The notes below the pieces were generated by a model. It was given only the letters and a program-made list of their open reading frames with translations. It did not search any database and was not told the DNA's origin. The translations under genes and the position numbers were made by a program. Below are positions 52,181 to 61,493 of a DNA stretch of 64,000 nt, piece after piece. Position 1 is the stretch's first letter. Each line of letters starts with the position of its first letter. The DNA is from Clostridium sp. BJN0001 (GTDB lineage Bacteria > Bacillota > Clostridia > Clostridiales > Clostridiaceae): NCBI RefSeq assembly GCF_022869825.1, contig NZ_CP094971.1, positions 373,501 to 437,500 of the forward strand, in the 5' to 3' direction.

Positions 52181-54484
52181 ATGAAATTTAAAAATGTTAA
52201 ATTGAAAAGAGTTGTGTCGAGTTTTTTATCTTTAGCAGTTGTATTTTCACTTGTTCAATTTGGAAATACTGTAAGTGTAAAAGCAGCAGATTCTGAAGGC
52301 ACAGGAGACACTACAGGTACTTCATCAGAATCTACTTTAGATGACACAGATACATCAGAAAAAGATGAAAGTCTTATTGATAAATTTACTGTATCTCTTG
52401 GAAATGATGAAGAGATAAAGATAGTAGATAAAGTTGGCGGACAGTATGTTGCAGAATATATACCAGTAGGAAATCTTCCTATAATAGTAAAGCCAAAAGT
52501 TGGCTATACAATAAAAAGCATAACTACTGATAGTGCAAATGTTACATTTAGAGCTGCAGGAACTAAAAACTTTCAGGCTACTGATATAACTAATTACAGT
52601 ACATTTATAATGAAAGTCGTTCTTGATGATGATAGCGGAAATGGTCCATATACATATTCTGTAAAGATGAGATTTGATGTAGATGCATCACTTCAATTTA
52701 GCAAAATCTTAATATCAAACGATGAAAATGCAAATGAACAGATTAGCTTAGATTATGCAAACGATAAGAATAAATATGGTGAATATGTTGCAAATGTTTC
52801 TGATAATATGAAGTCTGCAAAAATAGAATTACTTGATGATTCAGGTGATACTATTAAAGATGGTGTAGAAATAAATGGCGAAAACAACAATGTTGTACCT
52901 CTTAGTGGTGGAGACAATGAATTTGTAATTTCTATTACAAGTAATGGTATAAGTAAAAAGTATACATTAATACTTCATAAAAAAGGAAAAGCATTATTAC
53001 AGTCTCTTGAACTTTCAGACGGTGAAATTAATCCTGAATTTAATCCTTCAGTTACAGATTATACTGTAAATGTTGGACCTGAAGTTTCAAAGATTGCGAT
53101 TACGCCTACAGCTGTTGATAACAGCTCATCAATAAGTGTAAATAGTGTAAATGTTCCAAGTGGATCAAAGAGCCGTGATATTAAATTAAAAGAAGGTTCT
53201 AATGATATATATGTTTCATTAAAAACTGAAGATGGTGATTCTGAAACTTATGTAATTACTGTTATAAGAGCAGAAACTGAAAGAAGCAGCAGGTTATCTG
53301 ACTTAAGTTTAAGCTCTGGAGAACTTTCGCCAGAATTTAATCCTGGAATTTATGACTATACAGCACTTGTAGATAATAATACAGATAGAATTCAGGTTAC
53401 TCCTACAACTGAATTTGAAACTTCTACTGTAGAAGTAAATGGGGAAGAAGTTCAAAGCGCAAATCCTACTCCATTTATTGAACTTGAAGAAGGAGCAAAC
53501 ATTATAACAGTAGCAGTTACAGACAGTAAAGGTTCATATTCTACTTACACAATAGTAGTTACAAGACAGTATCCTGAGGATAACGTTAATTTATCATCAC
53601 TTACTGTTACAGATGGTACATTATCTCCAAGCTTTGATCCATACACATATATGTATAAAGTAAAAGTTGGACGTGCTGTCAGTAAGGTAAGAGTTAAGTT
53701 TACAACTCAGAATACAAAATCAACAATTAAAATAGGTGATAAAACTTATGAAAGTGGACAGCAGTCTAATTATATAAATCTTGAGCTTGGTCCAAATCTT
53801 GTGACAGTAGAAGTTACTGGAGAAGATTCTACATCTACAACAAAATATAGATTAAGCATCATAAGAGGAGATGTAACAGGACACGATGACTGGGTTGTTG
53901 ACGGCGACAATATGACATATTACAACACAGCAGGTGTTCTAGTTAAAAACGACTGGGTACATTATAATAATAAGTGGTACTATATGGATATAAATGGATA
54001 TATGCAGACAGGATGGCAGTATATAGGAAAAAGATGGTACTATTTCAATGAAAATGGAATTATGATGACAGGCTGGCTATATTACAAAGGATACTGGTAT
54101 TATCTACAAGGAGATGGCTCAGCTAAGACAAACTCATGGGGAGCATATGATGGAAAATGGCACTATTTCAATGAATATGGACAGATTAAAACATCTGGTT
54201 GGATATATTACAAAGGATATTGGTACTACTTCAATTCAAAAGGTGAAATGCAGATAGGCTGGCTTTATTATGATAAGAATTACTATTATTTAAAATCTGA
54301 TGGAACTATGGCATATGGCTGGATGTATACTGGGACAAGCTGGCGCTATTTAGGAGAAAACGGAGCTTCAGTAATAGGATATCAGTGGATAAATGGTAAG
54401 CAGTATTATTTTGACAGTAATGGAATGATGTATAAAGGAATGCATTTTGTTGATGGTAGATGGATAGATTTTAACAACTTATAA
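52181..54484 (+). CDS. Secreted adhesin-like protein: cadherin-like domains and cell-wall-binding repeats
   Basis: 767 residues. A signal peptide (about 1-36, TVSVKAAD) is followed by a Ser/Thr/Asp-rich stretch, an N-terminal beta domain, and four cadherin-like beta-sandwich domains (about 165-265, 270-362, 370-463, 470-560). Each begins with an L-x-x-L-x-[LV]-x-x-G motif (LQSLELSDGEINPEFNPSVT, LSDLSLSSGELSPEFNPGIY, LSSLTVTDGTLSPSFDPYTY). About nine GW-x-WYY repeats form the C-terminus (575-765). ATG behind TTGGAGGAGAATATTAA. It is probably surface-anchored non-covalently and co-transcribed with the next gene (21-bp gap). Confidence 0.85.
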   Translation: MKFKNVKLKRVVSSFLSLAVVFSLVQFGNTVSVKAADSEGTGDTTGTSSESTLDDTDTSEKDESLIDKFTVSLGNDEEIKIVDKVGGQYVAEYIPVGNLPIIVKPKVGYTIKSITTDSANVTFRAAGTKNFQATDITNYSTFIMKVVLDDDSGNGPYTYSVKMRFDVDASLQFSKILISNDENANEQISLDYANDKNKYGEYVANVSDNMKSAKIELLDDSGDTIKDGVEINGENNNVVPLSGGDNEFVISITSNGISKKYTLILHKKGKALLQSLELSDGEINPEFNPSVTDYTVNVGPEVSKIAITPTAVDNSSSISVNSVNVPSGSKSRDIKLKEGSNDIYVSLKTEDGDSETYVITVIRAETERSSRLSDLSLSSGELSPEFNPGIYDYTALVDNNTDRIQVTPTTEFETSTVEVNGEEVQSANPTPFIELEEGANIITVAVTDSKGSYSTYTIVVTRQYPEDNVNLSSLTVTDGTLSPSFDPYTYMYKVKVGRAVSKVRVKFTTQNTKSTIKIGDKTYESGQQSNYINLELGPNLVTVEVTGEDSTSTTKYRLSIIRGDVTGHDDWVVDGDNMTYYNTAGVLVKNDWVHYNNKWYYMDINGYMQTGWQYIGKRWYYFNENGIMMTGWLYYKGYWYYLQGDGSAKTNSWGAYDGKWHYFNEYGQIKTSGWIYYKGYWYYFNSKGEMQIGWLYYDKNYYYLKSDGTMAYGWMYTGTSWRYLGENGASVIGYQWINGKQYYFDSNGMMYKGMHFVDGRWIDFNNL

Positions 54485-54505
54485 TTAATTGGAGGGATTT
54501 TAATA

Positions 54506-56143
54506 ATGAATAAAAGAATTAAAAAAATTATTGCTATGACACTTACAGTGTGCGCATTTTCTGCAGTATCTCCGATGACTTTAAAAAGCGGATTTATGAT
54601 GCCTCAGGCTGTATCTGCCTCAGAGGATTCTTATGGAATAACTGATTTGAATTTTTATCAGTATGATAAAGAAGAAGATGATGATACAGAACTTAAGTTA
54701 TACGAAAATAGCAGATGCGATTCATCAGATGAATTAGATTTTAGCAGACGTGAAAAGACTTACTATACAAAGACAGACGGAAAATTTATAAAAGTTGATG
54801 CTGAAGCTGAACAAGGTTATACTGTCAAGATATTTAAGAATGATTCAGATACAGCATATGATTCAGGCGAAAAGGTATCTCTTTCATCAGGAGACAATAT
54901 AATATATGTAAGAACTTATGAAGATGGAAAATTTGATAGAGAAAATATAAAAACAGGTGTTGAAAAGACTTATAAAATTTATGTAAAGAGAAGTTCAGAA
55001 GATGATTTAAGTCTTAAAGATATACAGGTTCAGTATGGAAACATAGCTTTCTCAAAAGATGAAACAAGCTATGATGTTAATGTTAAAGATAGATCTCAAA
55101 TTGAAATTACAGCTATTCCACAAAACTCTGATAATAAAGTAAGAATAGATGGAAACACTACTGATTCTGATAATGTAGGAACTGTTGATTTAAAAGCTGG
55201 AAAAAATAAGATAGATATTGATGTTGAAGACGAAGATTCAAATGTTAAAACATATGTTTTAAATATATATAGAGGCGGCGGAGCTCCAAACGATAAATCA
55301 GATTTAATCGATAACGAGCAGGATAAAGTTTATTTAGATGAACTTAACATAACTGATTCTGATGATAAGACTTATGATATTCATTTTAGTAAGTATATAA
55401 CATCATATGATTTTAAAGTTGATTCAGATGTAGATAATATTACTATTTCAGCACTTCCATATATAGATGAAGATTATGAAAATGATGATTATAGAATTAG
55501 AGTTAATGATTCTACAGTTACTTCTGAAAAAACAGTTGATCTTGAAGAAAATGAGGAAAATACTATAGAAGTAAGCGTTGAAAATAGAGAAAATGATAAG
55601 GTTAGAACTTATAAACTCAACGTTACAAGAGGAACCGTAGAAGATAAAGACGATGACGAAGATAAAAAAGATGAAAACACAGATGAAGATTTAGGAAAAG
55701 ATAATAAAAATTCATGGGCATTTAATGATAGTACTCATACATATAGGTATTATGATGCAAATGGAAATATTGTAATAAATAAATGGATACAAATTGATGG
55801 AAAATATTATTATGCTGATCAAAATGGAGACAGAAAATCAGGATGGTTAATGTGTAATGGAAAATATTATTATATGGATGAAAATGGAGTAATGCAGACT
55901 GGATGGAAGGTAATAGGACCTACTTACTATTATTTAAATTCTAATGGTGACATGGCTACAGGATGGATAAAACCTTCAGGAAATGAATGGTACTATATGG
56001 ATTCAGACGGTTCAATGCGTACAGGTTGGAAACAGATAGGAGACAGCTGGTATTACATGAACAGTTCAGGAGCTATGGTTACTGGAAAACAGATAATAAA
56101 CGGAAAGAGCTATAATTTTAGTGATAGTGGAATACTTCTTTAA
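54506..56143 (+). CDS. Secreted protein: cadherin-like domains and cell-wall-binding repeats, paralogue of 12393-14078
   Basis: 545 residues. The signal peptide MNKRIKKIIAMTLTVCAFSA to VSA near 38 nearly matches that of the gene at 12393. The acidic N-terminal domain, two cadherin-like domains (about 170-260 and 270-375, YVLNIYRGG and YKLNVTRG at their ends), a short acidic linker (DKDDDEDKKDENTDED) and six GW-x-YY repeats have the same order as in that paralogue, except that the long Asp run is missing. ATG behind TTGGAGGGATTTTAATA. Confidence 0.85.
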   Translation: MNKRIKKIIAMTLTVCAFSAVSPMTLKSGFMMPQAVSASEDSYGITDLNFYQYDKEEDDDTELKLYENSRCDSSDELDFSRREKTYYTKTDGKFIKVDAEAEQGYTVKIFKNDSDTAYDSGEKVSLSSGDNIIYVRTYEDGKFDRENIKTGVEKTYKIYVKRSSEDDLSLKDIQVQYGNIAFSKDETSYDVNVKDRSQIEITAIPQNSDNKVRIDGNTTDSDNVGTVDLKAGKNKIDIDVEDEDSNVKTYVLNIYRGGGAPNDKSDLIDNEQDKVYLDELNITDSDDKTYDIHFSKYITSYDFKVDSDVDNITISALPYIDEDYENDDYRIRVNDSTVTSEKTVDLEENEENTIEVSVENRENDKVRTYKLNVTRGTVEDKDDDEDKKDENTDEDLGKDNKNSWAFNDSTHTYRYYDANGNIVINKWIQIDGKYYYADQNGDRKSGWLMCNGKYYYMDENGVMQTGWKVIGPTYYYLNSNGDMATGWIKPSGNEWYYMDSDGSMRTGWKQIGDSWYYMNSSGAMVTGKQIINGKSYNFSDSGILL

Positions 56144-56144
56144 A

Positions 56145-56400
56145 CAAATGGACAATTGACAATTGTGGAGGTTTCTGCTTGGTCGCAGAAACTTGGAACT
56201 AAAATAAATGACAAAGGACAAAGGACAAATTAGGAAGTTTCTGCTCAAAATCGCAGAAACGTAGAATTTATTTAGCTTTTTCTAAAAGCGAAAGCTCTAA
56301 GCATTTTGCGAAAATCGCAAAACACCATAAAATGAAATTCCGAAGGAATTTCCACATTCATTGTCAATTGGGATGAATTTTCACCACATTTGTCATGTTT
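56145..56400 (+). repeat. Heptad-hairpin repeat, copy I
   Basis: Heptads TGGACAATTGACAATTG, stem I (loop TTGGTC), a second heptad run, a second stem I (loop TCAAAATC), a damaged stem II (AGCTTTTTC to GCGAAAGCT), stem III (TTTTGCG AAAAT CGCAAAA), stem IV (loop GAA), then a shortened inverted arm. Two bases after the stop of 54506-56143. Confidence 0.82.
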
Positions 56401-56401
56401 C

Positions 56402-56488
56402 TTTATTTTAAATAAATGTTGGTAATAATTAAGGCAATATGAAATGGTTAAAATTAGTATATAAAAAACAACATTTATTTAAAATAAA
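56402..56488. mobile_element. 87-bp MITE-like element with 20-bp perfect terminal inverted repeats
   Basis: TTTATTTTAAATAAATGTTG at 56402-56421 is matched exactly in reverse at 56469-56488. The inside, starting AAATAAATGTTGGTAA and containing TTAAAATTAGTAT, resembles the left end of the IS1595-like element (41863-41897). It is probably a non-autonomous derivative (inference). It separates repeat copies I and J. Confidence 0.6.
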
Positions 56489-56527
56489 CTACTAAGAGAA
56501 AAATAATAGAATTGGTAATTAATAATT

Positions 56528-56762
56528 GCGAAAGTTTTGGCTAAGGCGCAGAAACTTGGAACTAAAATAAAGGACAAAGGACATATGACAAAGGACAAAG
56601 ATTGGTGTTTCTGCTCAAAATCGCAGAAACGTAGAATTTATTTAGATTTCGCTTCAGGCGAAACCTTCAAGTTTTTTACGAGAATCGCAAAACACAATAA
56701 AATGAAATTCCACAGGAATTTCTACCACATTTGTCATTTGTCCTTTAACAATTTGTCATTTA
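56528..56762 (+). repeat. Heptad-hairpin repeat, copy J
   Basis: A decayed first stem I, heptads (AAGGACA, ATGACAA), stem I (loop TCAAAATC), stem II (shortened, ATTTCGC/GCGAAAC), a damaged stem III, stem IV (loop ACA), and inverted heptads ending 5 bp before the GGGGGTG ribosome-binding site of the next gene. Confidence 0.8.
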
Positions 56763-56780
56763 AAAACGGGGGTGAATTTA

Positions 56781-57587
56781 ATGAACTTGAGAGGTAAAAA
56801 GCGGACCGCTTTTTTATTTCTTTTATCTGCAGCACTTTGTACTGCTTCTTCACAAGGTGTATCAGCTTATTGGAGAAAAGGATATGAAGGTGATTATTTC
56901 TATGCAGATAAATATTATAATGCTTATACAGGCTGGCAAACAATAAATGGGAAAGAATATTATTTCGATAAGAGCGGAGTAATGCAGACTGGATGGGTAA
57001 ATTCAGGAGACTCTGAATATTACTTTGATAAAAATGGAGTAATGCAGACTGGATTTATATATGATAATTTAAACGAATATTATTTAGATGCAGAAGGTGT
57101 AATGCAGACTGGAATTATTGAAGTGGACGGATCTATTTATATAATTTCAGATAACGGAGTAGTAAGAAAAGGAAATGTAATTATTGATGGACAGTTTTAT
57201 ACATTAAATGATTATGGGCAGGTTATAAGTAGAATAAAACCAACTCCTAAAAAAAAGTTTAATTCATTTGGTGTATGTACTTTAGTGCTTCATTCATCAT
57301 CAAGTTTTGATGATCCTGAAGATACATCATTTTATTATGGAGTGAATAACTGGGACAAAGTTAGACGTGATACAGATAATATTGAAACTTATGAAGTAGA
57401 ATTTGAAGATTCTGATGATGACTTTTCGTATACTAGAGAAGTTCAAGAAGGACATAAAATTGTATTATTTGAACCTACAAAATCTGGATATACATTCGAA
57501 GGATGGGAATATGACGGAAAGATGTACTATGCAGGTGAGGAGCTTTATATATCAGATGATATTACATTTACAGCAGAATGGGAATAA
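56781..57587 (+). CDS. Secreted protein with N-terminal cell-wall-binding repeats and an InlB B-repeat domain
   Basis: 268 residues from the ATG at 56781 (GTG at 56772 also possible). A short signal peptide (TAFLFLLSAALCTASSQGVSA) is followed by about five GW/EYYFDK repeats (about 35-150). A linker leads to a C-terminal Listeria-Bacteroides (InlB B-type) repeat (about 200-268, EVEFEDSDDDF to GYTFEGWEYDG and ITFTAEWE). It is the reverse of the usual order because the wall-binding part is N-terminal. The next gene has the same plan and lies 24 bp downstream. Confidence 0.85.
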   Translation: MNLRGKKRTAFLFLLSAALCTASSQGVSAYWRKGYEGDYFYADKYYNAYTGWQTINGKEYYFDKSGVMQTGWVNSGDSEYYFDKNGVMQTGFIYDNLNEYYLDAEGVMQTGIIEVDGSIYIISDNGVVRKGNVIIDGQFYTLNDYGQVISRIKPTPKKKFNSFGVCTLVLHSSSSFDDPEDTSFYYGVNNWDKVRRDTDNIETYEVEFEDSDDDFSYTREVQEGHKIVLFEPTKSGYTFEGWEYDGKMYYAGEELYISDDITFTAEWE

Positions 57588-57611
57588 AATTTATTTGGAG
57601 GATTTATTTTT

Positions 57612-60600
57612 ATGAAACGTAATTTTATAAGTAAACTTACAGCACTTGCACTTCTATCTTCTGCTATAACTACAGCTTTTCCAAAAGGTGTTTCAGCAGA
57701 ATGGATGAGAAATTATAATGGAACATGGAATTATATAGAAAGCGGCGTAAGTTCTATAGGATGGAAATATATAGGCGGAAGATGGTATTACTTTGATAAA
57801 AACCGCCAAATGCAGACTGGAGTAATACAGATTGAAGGAAAAATATATATATTTGGAGAAGATGGAGCGCTTTTATTAAATAGTGCTGCAATTGATGGAG
57901 AATTTTATAATATTAATAGCAGAGGAGAAGTAAAAGGTGATAATCTTCCTACTCCTAAAAGAGCATTTAATGCACTTGGAGAAAATGCTGTTATAATTAT
58001 GCCAGATCATATTATGGAAGATGATGATTCAAGAGGTCCTGATGTAACTCCTAAGAAAAGTGATGATGAAGAAGAGAGTTCATTATACTCTGTTACATTT
58101 AAGGATGATGATGGAGATAAGCTTAGAACATCAATGGTTAAATACGCAAATGAACTTACATTATATACTCCTTATAAATCTGGATACAAATTTATTGAAT
58201 GGAATACTGATGATGATGGAGACGGAACAAGCTACGATGCAGGTGATAAGATAAAGATAAAATCAAAAAAGACTTTATATGCAATATGGGAAAAATCAAC
58301 TTCTGATGATGATAATAAAGATGAAAAAATTGAAATCCCAGTATCAAGCATTGAAGTTACAGCAGCAGATAATAAGATTACTACATCAAAGGGTACACTT
58401 CAGTTTACTGCAAAAGTTTTACCTGTAGATGCAACAAAGTCAAATGTTACTTGGTCAGTTGAAGATACAACAGGTCATGCAACTATAGATAGTAATGGTT
58501 TATTAACAGCAGTTAATAACGGTGAAGTTGTAGTTAAGGCGACTGCAAATGATGGATCTGGAGAATATGGCAGAATGCTTGTTAAGATTACAGGACAAGC
58601 TACATCAGGAACAGAACCTGATAATCCTGATACACCAGTTACTCCAAAAGTATCAGATGTATTCTTATCAAGAATGAGCGATGCTTCTGCACTTAATGGA
58701 AAAACTTATAGCGTTATAAGAATTATTGCAACAGATCAAAATCAAGATTACGTTCTAGATAATGTAACTGCTGATCATATTGTAATTAATGGTGGAAGTA
58801 GTCTTAAATTAAATAACTGTAATATAGGAGATATTGAATTCTATAAATCTGGAGTAAATACAAAAGATTCAAAAGAAAGTCCATTTACTATAAATTCTGC
58901 AGCATCAACAGTTAAACAGATTAGTGTTTATAATGAGGAAGCTACAATTATAGGAAGTGGAATTTCAAAGGTCAATGTATCAACAAAAGAGAGAGTTAAT
59001 ATAGGAGATGGATCGACTATAACATCAATTCCTGAAGTTAACTTAAATGAAAGTTCTTCAAAACTTATTGTAAATAATAGTGCACAAATTGCAAAGGTTA
59101 ATGTAAATTTAGATGCAGAAAATTCAATAATAACTGGAGATGGAATAGTTTCAGGTATAGATGCTAAGGCTACAACAAACGTATATCTTAAGAATTCAGC
59201 AGATAATATCTCTGGAATTATAAATAATAAAAATGAAGATGGAGATGTAGCTATAAATAAACAGGCAGCTATCGATGCAGTTGATAAGGCTGAAAATAGT
59301 AGCGATACTCAGTTTATTAATGAAGCTGTCGATGCAATAAGTAAGTATATAGGTTCATCTTATGAAATAGGAAATTATACTGGAAATGATGATTTTGTTA
59401 AAGCGCTTAATGATAGACTTGAAATTGTTAAGAACGGAAATTCAATAGATAGTAATACATCTAAGGCTCTTGAACTTATAAATAAACTGGATTCAAAAAT
59501 TTCAGAAGCCAAAACAACATATAGAAATCCAGAGTGTAGTGAGCTTACACAAGATGCTGATTACTCATTCAGTGATGGAATTGTAAATGAAACAGATGGA
59601 GTAACAGAACCTAAGAGGCCAGAAATTAATTTCGCTGACTTATTTAATGAGGCTTATAAGCCTATAAAAAATGTAGAAGCACTTAATGAGAAAACTTATC
59701 TTGAGCTTATAGCAAAGCTTGATGCTGAAAAAGATAAATATGATTTGATTTATAATGTATATAAATTTAAAGATAATACTATAGATGAAAATGCAACCAA
59801 AGAAGAGGTGGTTGAAAAACTTTCAGCTATAGGTTTAAAAAGTACAATTGAAAATATTCCACAGGAAAAAATACCTGGATTTTTAAAGAGACTTAATGTA
59901 CAGATAGATCTTTTAAAACCAAGCGAAGACTTTATTAATGAGCCAATTGCAGACAAGCAGCAGGATATAAACTATGCAGTTAATACATCATTAACAGCAG
60001 AAGATGCAATAGAAACTGCTAAAAATGATACTGAATCAGGTATAAACGCTGTAAAAGCTTTATATAGATCAGATGAAAAAACTTTAATTTCAGGTATAGA
60101 TGAATCTAGGATAGCTAGTGTAAAGACATATATAGACAATGCTCTTTATTCTATAGACAAGAGTATAAGTTTAGATGAAAGTCTTAATATGACTAAACCT
60201 TATGAAGCAAGTAAGCTTTTAAATGATGATTCAGCTACCAACAATGATCTAAATGAGTATGTTCAGAAGTATGATGACGCAGCACTTAACTATTACACAA
60301 ATGAGATTAAAGATGGTTTATTTGAAGATTATGACAATGAAGTATTAAAGAGTGGAATTGATATATCAAAAATAGATGATTATAAGAGTCTTATAAATAA
60401 TTTTAGGTCAAATGTATATGATATATCTGAAATAACAGGGTATGAATATTTTGCAGATGATCAGGCTAAGAAATTAACTGATGATTATATAAATAAAGCT
60501 AAAGAACTTCTAGCTCTTAAGCAGAAAGCTATAGAAAATCTGTGGAACAGCATAAATGTAACTGGTGCGCTAGATGCAACATCAGAATTTTCAGTTAAGA

Positions 60601-61001
60601 CAGTTTCTGCAAATAAACAGACATACAGTATTAAGATAACAATACCAGAAATAAGTTCATTTACGTATGATAATAACGCGACCGATCCTGATAAAAAAGG
60701 AAAACTTTATCTTGGATCAGAAACTCCATTTTATTATAATACAGCATTAACTGAAGCTTATCTTAAACTTAACCCTTTAAATGCAGAAAATATTAAGATA
60801 TTTGCACGTTCAGGTGCAGATAAAGACTGGAGTGAATATTCAACATATCCATCATTAAGACCTATGGTTATTAATGGAGATTCAAGTGGTAAATATGAAT
60901 TCTCAGATGATGATGGAAGAAAATATTCTGTTATATTTAAGATAGGATATTCAGTTTCAAGTAGTGGAAGAGTTTATACAATAATAATGACACCACAGTA
61001 G
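57612..61001 (+). CDS. Large secreted surface protein: wall-binding repeats, InlB B-repeat, Ig-like domain
   Basis: 1129 residues. Signal peptide (about 1-30, FPKGVSAEW), N-terminal GW-x-YYF repeats (about 30-110), an InlB-type repeat (about 155-225, YSVTFKDDDGD to ALYAIWEK), a Big_2 Ig-like domain (about 238-325, IPVSSIEVTAADNK to MLVKITG). A beta-rich stretch (about 345-520) whose N-V-N-L-style steps suggest stacked strands follows. Then a long helical region (about 540-1010) and a C-terminal beta domain (about 1015-1129). ATG behind TTTGGAGGATTTATTTTT. The role is probably adhesion or surface scaffold. Confidence 0.8.
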   Translation: MKRNFISKLTALALLSSAITTAFPKGVSAEWMRNYNGTWNYIESGVSSIGWKYIGGRWYYFDKNRQMQTGVIQIEGKIYIFGEDGALLLNSAAIDGEFYNINSRGEVKGDNLPTPKRAFNALGENAVIIMPDHIMEDDDSRGPDVTPKKSDDEEESSLYSVTFKDDDGDKLRTSMVKYANELTLYTPYKSGYKFIEWNTDDDGDGTSYDAGDKIKIKSKKTLYAIWEKSTSDDDNKDEKIEIPVSSIEVTAADNKITTSKGTLQFTAKVLPVDATKSNVTWSVEDTTGHATIDSNGLLTAVNNGEVVVKATANDGSGEYGRMLVKITGQATSGTEPDNPDTPVTPKVSDVFLSRMSDASALNGKTYSVIRIIATDQNQDYVLDNVTADHIVINGGSSLKLNNCNIGDIEFYKSGVNTKDSKESPFTINSAASTVKQISVYNEEATIIGSGISKVNVSTKERVNIGDGSTITSIPEVNLNESSSKLIVNNSAQIAKVNVNLDAENSIITGDGIVSGIDAKATTNVYLKNSADNISGIINNKNEDGDVAINKQAAIDAVDKAENSSDTQFINEAVDAISKYIGSSYEIGNYTGNDDFVKALNDRLEIVKNGNSIDSNTSKALELINKLDSKISEAKTTYRNPECSELTQDADYSFSDGIVNETDGVTEPKRPEINFADLFNEAYKPIKNVEALNEKTYLELIAKLDAEKDKYDLIYNVYKFKDNTIDENATKEEVVEKLSAIGLKSTIENIPQEKIPGFLKRLNVQIDLLKPSEDFINEPIADKQQDINYAVNTSLTAEDAIETAKNDTESGINAVKALYRSDEKTLISGIDESRIASVKTYIDNALYSIDKSISLDESLNMTKPYEASKLLNDDSATNNDLNEYVQKYDDAALNYYTNEIKDGLFEDYDNEVLKSGIDISKIDDYKSLINNFRSNVYDISEITGYEYFADDQAKKLTDDYINKAKELLALKQKAIENLWNSINVTGALDATSEFSVKTVSANKQTYSIKITIPEISSFTYDNNATDPDKKGKLYLGSETPFYYNTALTEAYLKLNPLNAENIKIFARSGADKDWSEYSTYPSLRPMVINGDSSGKYEFSDDDGRKYSVIFKIGYSVSSSGRVYTIIMTPQ

Positions 61002-61002
61002 T

Positions 61003-61328
61003 AAAGGACAAAGGACATATTAAATGACAAAGGACAAATGACAATTGTGGAGGTTTCTGGCTGACGCAGAAACTTGGAATTGATAATGAGCAAATTGATA
61101 ATTGATAATTATGGTTGTTTCTGCTCAAAATCGCAGAAACCTAAAATTAAGTAAAAATTGACAATTGACAATTGACAATTGTGGAAGTTTCTGCTGGGCG
61201 CAGAAACCAAAATTTATGAGCTTTCGCTTCAGGCGAAAGCTCTAATTTTTTGCGAGAATCGCAAAAAAACATAAAATGAAATTCTGAAAGAATTTCCACC
61301 TTCATTATCAATTATCCATTATGAATTT
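61003..61328 (+). repeat. Heptad-hairpin repeat, copy K
   Basis: Three heptad runs, of the GACAAAG, GATAATT and GACAATT types, each followed by a stem I (loops decayed in the first). Stem II (loop TTCAG), stem III (TTTTTTGCG AGAAT CGCAAAAAA), stem IV changed by compensation (GAAATTCT GAA AGAATTTC), then TTATCAA/TTATCCA inverted heptads. Starts one base after the stop of 57612-61001. Confidence 0.85.
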
Positions 61329-61493
61329 TTAATTCCATTCTCTTGTTTAAAAGCAATTTAAATTAAATTCATTTAGTGCCATAATTTACATAATAATAAT
61401 AATATAATAAGTCCCAAAATGTCATATTTAGATTGTATTATATAATAACTGATGTATTATCAGAGAAAATAATGTAGGGAGGGAAAGAATGTT

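Noticed and set aside
56537..56797. 86-codon ORF across repeat copy J
   Set aside because: Repeat-encoded and overlaps the start of the real gene at 56781.
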